From Epinephelus fuscoguttatus (taxonomy: Eukaryota > Chordata > Actinopteri > Perciformes > Serranidae): a stretch of DNA of 64,000 bases. Positions 11,896 to 23,737 of this stretch are shown here, one piece after another; the stretch's first letter is position 1, and each line of letters begins with the position of its first letter. The stretch lies in the NCBI RefSeq assembly GCF_011397635.1, contig NC_064753.1, forward strand, positions 33,194,322 through 33,258,321. The letters run 5' to 3'. The translations under genes and the position numbers were made by a program. Below the pieces are notes generated by a model that searched no databases, was not told the DNA's origin, and was given only the letters and a program-made list of their open reading frames with translations.

Positions 11896-13017
11896 TTCTG
11901 GGTGAAACTAAATATTTAGCTAATATGCAAATTCACACTGCCGGTCACCGGAAGTACCAAAATAAAAGCTCGAGATGGTCAGACTGTGTTTATAGAATCA
12001 AATAACGAATTAAAACCAACTTATCGGGGGAAATGAACACTTGAACATACATTAGCGTGATAATAACTACCTAAAATAACAAGAAACGTGTTTGGAGAAA
12101 TTTTATTTGACGTGTACTTTGAGTTGTTAGTGTCCCTTCGGAGGGATTAACAACCTAAGCTAAGCTAACAACCGTTAGCTCTTAGTCCCGTTAGCAGTGT
12201 CTGTAATGACTCATTAACTTTTAAACGGTCCGTGAAAAAAATATTTTCTTCCAGCGGATGTCTTAGTTACAACATGATTAAGCTAGCAAAGCAGTTTTGT
12301 GTTGCGATGTGTGGTATTTATTCAGTTTTGGGAAATCACGATGTCTAGAAAGCATCAGCGGCTGCAGCAGCAGCAAAGCTAACAGGACGTCATCTGTTAA
12401 ATGTCTCCCGTTGTCGGATACGACATGAAACTACTCCAGTTAGCTCAATCATGTTGTAACTAAGACATCCGCTGGAAAAAATATTTTCTTCACGGACCGT
12501 TTAGAGTTAGTGAGTCATTACAGACACCGCTAACGGGGCTAACAGCTAACAGTTAGCCCCGCTAATCTACGATAACCATGTTATTAATTTCAGCCCGTGA
12601 TAGTAATGTTTGTTCAGTCATAGTGTTTATAGGCTTTACAAACACCAGATTAGTCTAAACGGTGATACAGTGACGTGAAAAATGTGAGATATGCATATAT
12701 ACTGTATATGTAGCTAAACTCCGCTGGTTTTCTACCCGGAAGTATTTGTAAACAACAAGGTGATTCTCTCAGAAGGGACACTAACAACTCAAAGTAAACA
12801 TCAAATAAAATTTCTCCAAACACGTTTCTTGTTATTTTAGGTAGTTATTATCACGCTAATGTATGTTCAAGTGTCAATTTCCCCCGATAAGTTGGTTTTA
12901 ATTCGTTATTTGATTCTATAAACACAGTCTGACCATCTCGAGCTTTTATTTTGGTACTTCCGGTGACCGGCAGTGTGAATTTGCATATTAGCTAAATATT
13001 TAGTTTCACCCAGAACA

Positions 13018-13335
13018 TTTAGATTTAACATTTAACATTTAGATTTATATTTAGCATTTAGATTTAACATTTATATTTATATTTATATTTAATATTTAGA
13101 TTTAACATTTATATTTATATTTAGCATTTAGATTTAACATTTAGATTTATATTTAACATTTAGATTTAACATTTAGATTTAGATTTAGATTTAATATTTA
13201 GATTTAACATTTAGATTTAGATTTAGATTTAATATTTAGATTTAACATTTATATTTATATTTAGCATTTAGATTTAGATTTAATATTTAGATTTAACATT
13301 TAACATTTAGGTGCCACATTTAATATTTAGATTTA
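13018..13335. repeat. ATTTAGA-like tandem array, right arm
   Basis: This is the reverse-complement counterpart of the 11530-11895 array, about 50 bp shorter. The difference is in unit copy number, while the surrounding arm sequence is nearly identical. Confidence 0.9.
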
Positions 13336-13495
13336 ACTATTTAATATATTTCTAAGTTAACAAATATTGCTGTAAATGTGGTAAAAGGTGACGTTAAAAA
13401 ATTCACAATACTTTTTTAAACATTGTTTGAAGCTAAATGTGGCAAAATGTTGATGTTATTTTCAGCGTGAGACACTTTACAAACGGCACCCCATA

Positions 13496-13790
13496 TCCGG
13501 GCGAAGGTTTATCCTAGTCTTCACTGCCCCACGCAGCTGGGGTGCAAGAGGTATGCAGTCAGGTTCAGGCCTGGCTCAGGGAGAAGGACGCCCCTGCCTT
13601 ACATAGTCCCGGGTCCAGCTGCAGGGAGTGGTAGGGAGACGTCCTTAACCACTGCTCCACCATCCTGAGATGTTCTGGGTTTAAAGGGGCAAAACATTAA
13701 GGAGGGATGGCCCCCAGCTGACAACCCTGCAGCTGGTACCTGTGAATGCTCCTACCATCCTGCCACTGAGGAAAAACATCCAGAGGAGGA
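13496..13790 (+). pseudogene. Right-hand continuation of the R2-like LINE remnant
   Basis: After one copy of the TCCGGG duplication the sequence resumes the LINE remnant of 10672-11372. The coding sense continues for about 100 bp and then runs into a probable 3' untranslated part containing CTTAACCACTGCTCCACCAT. The boundary on the right is approximate. Confidence 0.5.
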
Positions 13791-15176
13791 ACATGCAACA
13801 CCTTATCAAACGTAGCTCTAGATTCTGCTCGTTGCAGAGCGTTCTTGATGTTTATTACACCCCACATGGTCTAAGCTGATTGCGGTTGTTTTTACACAAA
13901 GTGTCTGAGAAAGTGAAACTATTAACTTTAACCACATCCTTGCTGTGCAGCAAACCAGCAACACCACCTCTCTCAAACCACACAGTTAATACAGAAATAA
14001 CCTTATGTTGTCCCAGAAAGTTCTGACAGTGTGACACTGAGCCAAAAATATCAGGATCTTGAAAATGAAGCGGCTAAATGGAATTCAGCTGCCATTAATT
14101 TTATTATTTACACCAGTGTTTTTCCTAATACAAAATGTCTCACGCAAAAAAGGCCTATTGCAAACATGCCAGTTTTAGTGTTTTGTGTGTTTACATATGA
14201 GAAACAAATGTACAAAAGTTGTTGTCTTAATATTGTCAACAAGTTGTCTATATGATAGAATTCTTTTTAAATGTTTCATATGCTCTGATAATGCACAGAT
14301 GAGGTCATCCTCCTCTTAAATGGGTTGCCAGGGGTTACAGCTGCCATTTTAGGTGAGAAATCAACTTTTCATGCAACACAGCTTTAGGAATATTTCCTGT
14401 AAGACAGAAATTACTCAGACCAACGAACAACAATTGGGGCGTGGTTGGTGCAGTGTTAAATTCCTGCATCTTCTAATGGTGGAGTTATGAGGCAGTCCTG
14501 GTGTAAGTAACCCAATGTGTTTTTTGTATGATTACACAAAGGAGATACTAGTGAGTTCAGAGGTGCTATTTTTGTTACCTTTGGACAGAACCAGGCTAGC
14601 TGTCTCCCCCTGTTTCCAGTCTTTGCTTTGAAGCAATGCTGTAGCTACGGCGTCTGCGTTGACATAAAGCCTACACCACAGCCTGACATGCACCTCTCCA
14701 GAAATATAACTACACGTCACGGTGACGCAGACCTCCTGTTTATTTTTGTGAGCTGAAACCATTTCTCTCAGTGGAAACAAAGCTTTTATTTAGTGAGATA
14801 ACAATCAATAAATTGTGACGATAATAAAGCCTCCACAAAAAACATTTTAAGTCTTATGTTTAATTAATCCTTCAGAGATTTATACTTCAGGACTTATCCT
14901 GACTTCATATGAGCAGAGGAAATCTTCCCTTGTCGCTAGGCTTGTGCTAATATTAGCATTTTGTATTTATTTGGAAAACGTGTTTAGTATGAAAGTTGTT
15001 TTGTCAGTGAACCTTGTGAGTTGTAAAGGAGCCACATTATGTACCATTACCTTTGTTAAATATTGCTGTTATCCCTGACTTCATATGAAAAGAGGAAAGA
15101 TTGCTAGCTGCTAGGCTAATTTATACAATGTAAAATGTCATACGCTTGTGCTAATAACATTAGCATATTGTATTTG
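13791..15176. other. No gene recognised
   Basis: Mixed A/T-rich DNA with short frames on both strands (13855-14037 minus, 14031-14255 plus, 14532-14780 minus), none with a recognised domain or splice context. Two related segments near 14895 and 15080 (CCTGACTTCATATGA..AGAGGAAA followed by GCTAGGCT) suggest a short local duplication. Confidence 0.4.
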
Positions 15177-15590
15177 TGGGGAATGGAGAATGAGATCACC
15201 GATACAAGCGGCCGAAATGAGTTTCCTCTGTGGGGTGTCTGGGCTCAGCCTTAGAGACAGGGTAAGGATCTCGGACATCCGGAGGGGGCTCGGAGTAGAG
15301 CCGCTGCTCCTTTGCGTCGAAAGGGGTCAGTTGAGGTGGTTCGGGCATCTGATCAGGATGCCTCCTGGGTGCCTCCAGCTGGGGGTGTTCTGGGCACATC
15401 CCACTGGTAGGAGGCCCCGGGGCAGACCCAGAACACACTGGAGGGATTACATATATCATGGAACACCTTGGGGTCCCCCAGGAGGAGCTGGAAAGCGTTG
15501 ATGGGGAGAAGGACGTCTGGGGTGCTTTGCTTGGCCTGCTGCCTGTGTGACCCGGCCCCGGATAAGTGGATAAAAATGGATGGTTTTTCA
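15177..15590 (+). mobile_element. RTE/Rex3-like LINE, 3' end fragment
   Basis: The plus strand encodes, with frame breaks, AAEMSFLCGVSGLSLRDRVR then LGVEPLLLCVERGQLRWFGH, LIRMPPGCLQ, and TGRRPRGRPRTHWRDYI. This is the very common C-terminal end of a teleost LINE reverse transcriptase. It ends at ATGGATGG (15578-15585), the start of the usual short 3' tandem tail. It is 5'-truncated and inactive. Confidence 0.75.
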
Positions 15591-16586
15591 ATGCACTCTA
15601 GCACCATACTTTTATTTGAAGTGACTTTTTTATTGTGAATGTGAAGATGGTCCCACCACCAGGCACCCTACAGCAGGCCAGATTTAGCTGTAACTGGTGT
15701 ATCACTAATGTGAGATGTTGTTGGTTTCAGTCACATCCACTGAGTGGTGCTGTAGTACAATACAAACACAGTTCAACTCAAAGCTGAGCCAAACCATGAG
15801 GTTTAAAGTTATGATGGTGTGTTTGTAGTCATCCAAAATCAAATATCTTAAACTCTCGTCATTGGAGGATGATATAAACCCAAAGTTAGTTCCTGAAACT
15901 TTATGCCCTGTCATTGGTTCTCTTTTTCTGTTTCGCTGTTTGTGTGTTTGTGCCTCCAGGTGATAAGTCCTTGTCAAACCAGTCTGACAGGGCAACCGCT
16001 TCTCTTGTTCCAACAGCACACATCTGTTTTTGGCTGCACCACCCACACACTGCAAGAATATTGGTTTTGTCAAAACCTAAACGCCCCTTGCCCTTCTCTC
16101 TCTTGCAACATGAAGGTGACTGTTAGAGGATAATAAATAACCTACAGAAAAATGATATTATGGAGATTTCTGTCAGTAGTTAGTAGTATTATGTGTTGTA
16201 GATACTATGAACTATAGCTAGAGCTGCAGAAAATTTCCGATTGTGACAATTTGGCTAGATTTGGAATCTCTTACTGATCAAACAACCGTGAGAAATCTTG
16301 TTTCCTTTAGGGAATGAGGATCCCTGAGAAATGGAGTGGAATAGAGGACAAGCCGACACACGCCATGTGGGCGGATCAAGAATGCTACCTGAACAGCAGG
16401 AGCTGCAGTGATAGGTTTACAGCGCTGTCAATCATCCGGAAGCGGTGCGGGCGCACCCATCGGGCGCATCTCTCTCAGGTTGCTGTCGAGTTTCGATGCA
16501 AATACACTTCGGGCGGCTTCGCTTCAGTGTTTTATCCTGAGGGGAAACGGCTACCCACAAAAGAATCAGTGAGTTAGACTGAGAAA
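15591..16586 (+). other. Upstream region of gpa33
   Basis: About 1 kb before the gpa33 start codon. A frame at 16314-16577 stops 10 bp before the ATG and has no recognised domain; it is most likely 5' flank or 5' untranslated sequence. ATGCAAAT (octamer) is at about 16495-16502. The CpG-containing stretch 16430-16500 could be the promoter, but no TATA box is evident. Confidence 0.35.
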
Positions 16587-19500
16587 ATGCAAGTGTCGGC
16601 AATGGAGAGGAGGATTTCTACCCTGACTCTACTCTGTCTGGGTGAGTATTTCTGCAAGAGAGAGAATTTCTGTCCTTTGCGCCTTACCGAGCTGCCACAC
16701 CCGTTTACGCACCTCCAGGTATTCTGAAATGGAACAGGCCCAAGCAACCTGCTTATACAAATGGCCTTCTCACAAGTTTATTGTAAAATAAATCTAGTTT
16801 GTTTGTTTGTTTGTTTCCAAAAGTTAATTTAGGCAAACACATTTTTAGAAATCATGGAAGCTCTTGAGTTCAACATCATCCATTTTTAATGTTTTTGGTT
16901 CGACCTGTATTCTAGGTGTTCTCTCTCACGCGACAGTGGTTTCCAAAAGGCATATGGGACTTGCTTCAACATCAAGGGTGTTAATCAACCAAAGATTTAC
17001 ACCTAACGATTATTTTCAGTGTGAAACCACAGTCTTGATTAAAGAATTTGGTCTCTAAAATGTCCACTACAAGTTCCCATAGCTCATGGTGACGCCTTGA
17101 AACGATATAAAACGTATTTTTAACACAGCACAAAATCCAAAGAAATCTAAATATATTTAGTTTGCCTTAGAAGGGTAAGAAAAAGCAACAATATTCACTT
17201 CCCTGTGAATTTCTGTAGTTTTTTTGCTTTTAAAAGCACGCATAGTCGATTTCTTTTCTGTCCATTGACTAAGAGTTTCAGTTTTAAACATGTAGTAAAT
17301 TATCTGTGCACAGCTCAGTTTCTGCTGCTGTATCATCTGCATCAAAGCCTGTAATGCAGTCAGATTGACGTGATAACTTCCCCACCGGATGTTATAATTG
17401 ACAGGCACCAGCCACATGGTAATAATCAATATTCTCTTTTAAAATGTATTGCAGTGTTGTCAGGCGTTGGTGCCCTCGATGTGAACATACCTAAGGAAGT
17501 GTATGAGTATGCCAGAGGTGACAACATCACACTGCCCTGCAGCTTTAAACCCAGGGATCCTAACCCCTCACTTGTCATCATCTCATGGTCTGCCGAGGGT
17601 GCACAAGCCAACGCTAAAGAGGTCAGACTCCTACAGTGTGTTTCTATGTACACATGTGTATGATTCTCTTATCTGTCAATCAATAGAACTTTGTTTTTCT
17701 CTGACTTAATGTTCCTCCATTGCTCTCATTGTCTAACAGACCTTGATCCTCACTTACTATTCTCATTCTGAAGTCATTGACACCAAATCGCTGTACGAAG
17801 GCCGGGCGACCCTGGACGTAGATGTTCCCAAGGGAAAGGCCGACCTGAAGCTGTCCTCCATCACACTAGCAGAGAACAAGGTGTTTGAGTGTCGTGTCCA
17901 GATTCCCGGTGACGATGAGGGCAAGCCGGCTGACACTGCTCGTGTGGTGGTTCTAGGTAAGGTTTTGTTTTGTTTTTGAAGAAATATTCTGTGTGTTAAA
18001 AAGTGAATGTGAAAAGAGTTGTGTATTGCATGTTGTTTCAGGTAATATCAGGTATCGTACTGTAAGCACTGGAAAGCTTAGTGAATATCATGTTAAGCAT
18101 TTAAATGTTCTGTAATGAAAGCTACTGCGACACGTCATGCTTATAGCAATGAAGGGCAAAAAAACTAAAGTAAAAGTAGATTATCAAAAAGAAACATACT
18201 GTGATAATCACTTTGCTTCCTGTTTTTTAGAACATTGGTTTAAACAGAAAAGGTGGTGGGTTTACCTTCCTGTTGTGTTACGGAGGGCTTTATTTGCATG
18301 GGAAACATACAATTAAATTGCCAAAGTAAGTGTGAAATAAAGACAAAATTATATGCACAATAAGTAAAGATCTACCACGATTTGGTTTATATACATGTTG
18401 CTAATGACTGAGTAACACCTCTGACACACCCACCAAACAAGAGAAAATGTACTTCAAAGCCTGGGGCACATTCAATCTCAAAACGGTGTGCATCGTTTTG
18501 CTACGGCTTCCAGGCTGAATGACATACTTCCTCAAAATGGTGGGAAACAGCGGGCAACGGACTTTAAAGTATGTCATCTCTCGTTCAGTGGGTGTGTCAG
18601 ACGCGTACCCCAGTCAGCAGTGATGTGTACATAAACCAAATTCTGGTAGGTCTTTACACACTGTACACACAGTTTTGGGGTTTATTTTACACTTGCTTTG
18701 GCAATGTAAGCGTGTGTTTTCCATGGAATAAAGGATGTTGAAGGACAAATCACACTTTTTCCCCCTAGTGGCTCCATCTACGCCCATCTGTAAGATCGAG
18801 GGGAAGGCAGAGTATTACCAAAACATCAACCTGACCTGTAAGTCTGAGGAAGGCTCGCCGCCACCCACTTACACGTGGGATAGTCGAGATGTCAGGAATG
18901 TACCTCGTGCTCCACTCCCAAGATCCACAGACAGTAAGTATCAGTGACATGGTGTCTGACAAGAACATACAAGTCATCTGTCAGCACACAAAGGTCTACC
19001 TACCTCTGCAGAAGATCCACAAATCTAGATTTATACAAGTAATATAAACTAGTCTGTACCCAATGAGTGCACAGTTGCCCACATACAGTTTCACATGGTG
19101 TGTATTTGGGATGCAGGTCATAGGAAATTGCAGATGAAATAGTCAACTGAACCCATTAAGAAGAGCAATGTACTCAGACAGAGTTTTTGTGAATTTGATA
19201 GTACGATTGCTTTATTGAAAGTACAATAGTACCATTGTCAATAGTGGGATAGTTAAAACTGTACATTAGTAGTTGAGGTAGCACGTTGAAAGGCAGATAG
19301 TTAAAGTGTTTATATGTTGTAATGACTTAAAAGTGGGGCGCACTGGTAGAATGACTGACTTACAGAATGACACACTGACAGTTTCCGTGATTATGTACAG
19401 CATATCATACCATGACTTAGTCATGCCAAAAATTAGAAAAAACAACAAAACATTGGGCCACAGGGGGAGCCACAGCGATTGGTCGAATTGTTGCCATTTT

Positions 19501-22500
19501 TAAGCATTTTTTTGTTGTTATAGCGCCACCCAGTTGCCAATTAGAGTTAAATTTCTCCAGTCACCTTGAGGCGTCCTGTTGTACATATCTACCAAGTTTA
19601 GTAAAAATTGATATGGCGGTTAGGCCTAGATAAGAAATTAGCTTTCTAGCGCCCCCATTTTGTTTGATGGGGTCAATAATGGAGGGGTCCCCTCAGATTA
19701 TGTGTGGTCATATGCCTACAAAGTTGCGTGGTGATCGGTGAAACCCTTGAGATGTTATACACCTTTATGTGATGAGCCACGCCCTCCGCAATATTCATTG
19801 CCTTATAGAAGCTCAGTTTTAGTAAGTTTTCCAGCTTTTGCCAAGAGGGAACTTTAGATATTGGTCCCTAGATTATGTTCACCAAGTTTCATGCAGATCA
19901 GTCAAACTTCCTAGGAAGAGATCGATTTTAAGTGTTTTTCAAAAAATTCAAAATGGCGGAAAATCATTTTACAGTCTTCTCGGTGTACTTTTGTGGCAAC
20001 ACTGTTGTAAAATGACCTCAAACAACATAATCCATATATGGTATTTCTGTATTGCAGTTTCTTGCTACTTGTTGTAGTTAAATGTCTGATCAGCTAAAAT
20101 CAGAATACAGTACAATAACATTTTCAATTACTACAATAAAAAGCATTGATTACTGATTGGATTTTATTAAAATGCAGCAACGCTGAACAAAGTCTATAAA
20201 TATTAAAACAATAAAATCATGATTACAGTGATGCCTGTATGTGACTGCCTCTCTCTCTTTCAGAGGGCGGCATCCTGTCTCTATTCAATATCTCCAAAGA
20301 GGCATCAGGATTCTACATCTGCACCTCAGCTAACAAGATCCGCTCTGCTACCTGTAACATCACCCTTGCAGTCATGCCACGTGAGAGACGCCTTTTTTTT
20401 ATAGCAGCTTTTCATTAACAGTCTGGCAACTTGGTGTTCCCACTGAATACATCTTTAGCAGTGCATTATAATACCTTTGTTTTCGTCTTTCTCTTCTCTC
20501 AACTCGTCTTCCTTCAATCCTGCAGCTTCCATGAACATTGGCTCCACTGCAGGGATCATTGGTGGAGTTGTTGCCGCTTTGATCGCACTCATCATCATCA
20601 TCTATTGCTGCTGCTGCCGTAAGAAGAAGAAGGAGGAGGAATACGCCATGGGGTAAAGTTTTCCTCCCTTAAAGACACACTCACGCTGACTGATAACCAA
20701 GATGCTGTGATGTGAGCAGCCCAGTCCCTCCAGGATGTTGCGGTGGCAACAATTCACGCAAATTCTGCACGACCTTGCAATTTTGTCCAGTCACCACAAC
20801 TTTACAGCAAATTTGACTAATTAGAATTGGCAGAGTCTTATTTCATTATCGAGCCACGCTCATCTCTTCCCTGTTCCTCTCTCACTGTTCATCATGAGAC
20901 TACTGCTGCACCCAGGACAGAATCACACACACTGACGTGGCTAACTGTTAGCATCACACGGCTAACGTTACCCAACATTTATTAAGGGGTTAATTGACAG
21001 AGCTGAGTTGTTTCTGTGTCTGTGTGAGATTGTTGAGACCATTTACAGGCTTCAGATGTTATCTGCTGCCGCTGTGTCAGCTCATGCTAACTGGGCAGAG
21101 AGGGCAGGAGGAGAGCAGTTCAGAGTGATGGACCCGCAGCGCTGCATTGAACAGCTGTCCCCCTCCCAAATAACCCCCCACCATCACCTATAGATTCTAA
21201 TTGTGTGGGAAACACTGAATGCTCATGAAAATAAGCTCTGAATCTGAGACAGAATCACAACTGTTTTTGCAATTATCACATGCCCCCGTAATTTCACTGC
21301 AAAATGCATGCATGGCAGTTTTTTAGAAAAGCTCCTGTGAAATAATTTCAGACCGAAACAATCACAAAAACAGCTCACGAAATCTTGGAGGGACAGATAC
21401 AGTCCATTCATGAGGCTAAATGAGGAGATTTACAGGCTGAGGAATCAACAGTCTTCTGTTTTCAGTCTTCACAAAATATTAAACGCCAAAATACTTAATT
21501 TACAAAGGAAAAGAGTTTCCAGTAAATAATGAAAAGGTCAAGAAATGTAATCGAAAAAAATGTACAGTTATGTTGCCGCTTGCTCACAGAGCATCTGAAC
21601 ATGCAGGATCCAGGGAGCCGTTTCAACATTTTATTGTAGGTAGGGTAGTCGAACAGTTCAATGGTGGTTGTTGGATGATTTTTTTTCTATAACAAGGAAT
21701 ATTAAAAGAAAGTGTCACTCCTCTGCATTATGTTAAACAATAATAATAATGAAAATAATATCAGAAAATTAGGTTTTATTTACTCTTTCTCTTCATTAAA
21801 CATCAGTTTAAACTCAGGAATCTTAGAACAATTACACAAAACGATGTGTTAACTTTAAATAATACACACAGGATTAACACAGTAAAATATTATAAAAGTG
21901 AAAAGTCCTCTCTTTGTTTCACCTGGGATGTTGGGAGGGACTAAAAAGAGTCACAGGCCTGGAGGGTGGAGTTTTATAATCCTGGGGGAGTGGTCTAGTC
22001 AGGAGTGCAGGTGATGCGGGTAGGGTGGAGACTTGGGTTTGAAATTGTATTACTAGATATTTCCGTGTAAGAATATCATACGACCCCCCCCCCCCCCAAC
22101 CTGATGTTTTAAACTCTGACTTCCTCTTAATGTTTGTAAATGAATCACCAAAACAGACACTTCCAAATATCATTCATTCCAGCTGACATCATGAACAAAC
22201 GCAGGAGCCGCAATTCAACATACCACATTAACACACCTCAGATATTTGCACTTGTTCTGTTTGTCGAGGTCTTATTTGTTCCATTTGATCAAATTACTTT
22301 CATCCTATGTCTGTCTCTCATTGTTTGATACAGCCTGTATATTGTGTGTTTTTGTACTGAGCCGAGCCAAAGACAGATTTTGGGATTTCAGAAAAACACA
22401 AATCCTTACACTGTTCACACAAGCAGCCTGAGAGATGTGATGTGAACAAAGACAATATCCCACTGATGTCACTGAGTCATATATGTTGACAGGATTAAGT

Positions 22501-23326
22501 GCATTAATGGAGTGCAGAGTGTTACTACAGACTATCTTGCAATGGGATCACACCAGCCGCAACCCTGATCCACGACTTAAAACCAGTGTGGGCCCCTTCT
22601 CTACTTCCTACCCCCCTCTTCCAGGCCCCTTGTTAGGACCACACCCATTTTTAAACTCGGCTTTCAGTGTAACAACCAACCTCATGATGATCATGCACGG
22701 TTGTGACACTGTTTCATTTATAGATCAGTCCACAGACAGACAAAGAAATACAATACACTGAAACCCCTTCACACCCCAACATCTGACTGTTGTGTTCTCT
22801 TTCCAGAGTTCGAGGGGAAGAGTACAGCGACAAAGAGCCGCCCAGAAATGGTGAGAGTCGCCATGCTGATGGGCAAGAGGACAATCATGGTTATGATGAC
22901 CGTGCGAGGAGTCCTGGTGATCGCAGTGACCGCTACGAGGAACGGCGCGAGCGCAACTACGAGAACCGTATGGATGTCGACAACCGAGGCAGGGATTATG
23001 ATGATCGGCGCAGCGACTACGATGATCGGCGCAGCGACTACGATGATCGGCGCAGCGACTACGCTGATCGGCGCAGTGACTACGATGATCGGCGCAGCGA
23101 CTATGACGACCGCCGCAGCGACTACACTGAGCGACGTGACAGGTATAGTGATCGCAATGAGCGCTATGACGACGAGGGGCGCTATGAGGATGACCGCCGC
23201 TATAATGATGACCGCAGGGACCGCCGTAATGATGACGATCGCTATGATGAGCCCTATGATGATCGCGATCCTGACAGACCACCCGTGCCAGCCAATAAGC
23301 CACCGAGGAAAGACTACGATGTCTAA
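16587..23326 (+). CDS. gpa33: Cell surface A33 antigen (GPA33-like), 7 coding exons
   Basis: Type I membrane protein of the CTX immunoglobulin family, best known from intestinal epithelium. Coding exons: 16587-16641, 17455-17621, 17740-17956, 18769-18933, 20264-20380, 20526-20652, 22807-23326. Phases agree throughout, giving 455 aa. Signal peptide about 1-24 (TLTLLCLVLSGVGA). V-type Ig domain about 27-145 with Cys47 and Cys125. Second Ig domain about 148-238 with Cys170/Cys221 plus an extra pair Cys154/Cys232, the two-disulphide pattern of CTX proteins. Transmembrane segment about 248-267, then CCCC and RKKKKEEE. The cytoplasmic tail (272-455) is far longer than in human A33 (319 aa in all) and rich in Arg, Asp and Tyr. 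ATG 16602-16604 is an alternative in-frame start. It precedes ildr2 on the same strand, as GPA33 does in mammals. Another CTX relative is less likely given the similarity over both Ig domains. Confidence 0.9.
18297..18724. mobile_element. Fold-back repeat in gpa33 intron 3
   Basis: The segment folds on itself: left arm about 18297-18470 (ATTGCCAAAGTAAGTGT.., AGATCTACCACGATTTGG, CTGACACACCCACC) pairs with right arm about 18550-18724 (the complements of ATTGCCAAAGCAAGTGT, AGACCTACCAGAATTTGG, CTGACACACCCACT). It looks like an inverted-repeat MITE. Its right end is only about 45 bp from the exon 4 acceptor. Confidence 0.7.
19455..19960. repeat. Dispersed teleost repeat in gpa33 intron 4
   Basis: The run holding TATAGCGCCACC, TCTAGCGCCCCCATTTTG, ACCAAGTTTCATGCAGATC and TTCAAAATGGCGGAAAA resembles a repeat that occurs widely in fish genomes. 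It has no coding capacity. The class is unknown to me and the boundaries are approximate. Confidence 0.45.
20653..22806 (+). other. gpa33 intron 6, no gene seen
   Basis: This 2.15-kb intron separates the transmembrane exon from the long tail exon. Apart from short runs (poly-C at about 22084-22097) I see no repeat family or coding exon in it. Confidence 0.5.
22990..23142 (+). repeat. 21-bp coding tandem repeat (YDDRRSD) in the gpa33 tail
   Basis: The unit GACTACGATGATCGGCGCAGC is repeated about seven times, each copy coding for a seven-residue YDDRRSD-type unit. One unit is YADRRSD and the last degrades to YTERRDR. The 5' copies are nearly identical at DNA level, which indicates recent unit duplication. 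The low-complexity R/D/Y sequence continues to about 23270 without strict periodicity. The repeat composition keeps the antisense frames open as well, so long antisense frames here are artefacts. Confidence 0.93.
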
Positions 23327-23737
23327 ATTCTCCAACCTGAATCAGCCACAGTCTTCAGTCTCCTCTTTCAACTCCACTGACTTTACCCCAATGAGAGCTA
23401 GTTACGTCACACTCCAGGTGTGACCTGATTGGCTCAAACAACATTTTTGCCACCATGGATGTTGTTGTGAAATAATTGGCTCAAACACCACAACTGTACC
23501 AGATCCAAGAAGAAGCAACATGTGTCATTTTATGTTTGAGATGTAGAACAACTCTGAGTTGTTTGTGGGAGAATTGGTTGAGGAAGGGTGGGGAACTCAA
23601 GATGGCGGCCACAAAGCTTGATCTGTTTTCATATTTCAGATTTTGGGGGGGATGTAGGGGACACACTGCCTGCAATATTTAGATTGGTTTGTCCCCCTCC
23701 AAATAAGAACATTAAAGTAACATAGGACTTATAAAGA

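Larger units (their letters stand above)
11373..13495. mobile_element. 2.1-kb fold-back (nearly palindromic) DNA element with 6-bp target duplication
   Basis: Both ends start TATGGGGTGCCGTTTGTAAA when read inwards (11373 rightwards and 13495 leftwards). A perfect TCCGGG duplication flanks them at 11367-11372 and 13496-13501. The inverted arms run almost the whole length: left about 11373-12285, right about 12448-13495. Nearly identical blocks are seen for hundreds of bases, for example GACGTTAAAAAATTCACAAT and its complement. The right arm has an unpaired 200-bp piece (about 12563-12765), and a 160-bp centre is single copy. Each arm carries a variable array of TAAATCT/TAAATAT units. No protein frame is seen. 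The superfamily is not assigned; a 6-bp duplication excludes typical hAT (8 bp) and Tc1 (TA). Confidence 0.82.

Noticed and set aside
11530-13335. Regularly repeated TAAATCT units as a possible CRISPR or centromeric array
   Set aside because: The units are 6-7 bp with no spacers and lie within the arms of a transposon.
14532-14780. 82-codon minus-strand frame with Cys and Trp
   Set aside because: No splice context, no recognised domain, and only one copy; treated as chance.
15196-15607. 131- and 84-codon minus-strand frames
   Set aside because: They are antisense to an RTE-like LINE fragment.
16314-16577. 87-codon frame just upstream of gpa33
   Set aside because: It ends before the gpa33 ATG and shows no domain, signal peptide or splice support. 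It is treated as 5' flank.
22725-23335. Two long antisense frames (192 and 188 codons) opposite the gpa33 tail exon
   Set aside because: They exist because the 21-bp repeat and R/D/Y codon bias keep all frames open. The sense frame joins in phase with the upstream exons and ends in a proper stop, and the antisense products are His/Cys/Arg or Ile/Val/Ala low-complexity strings.
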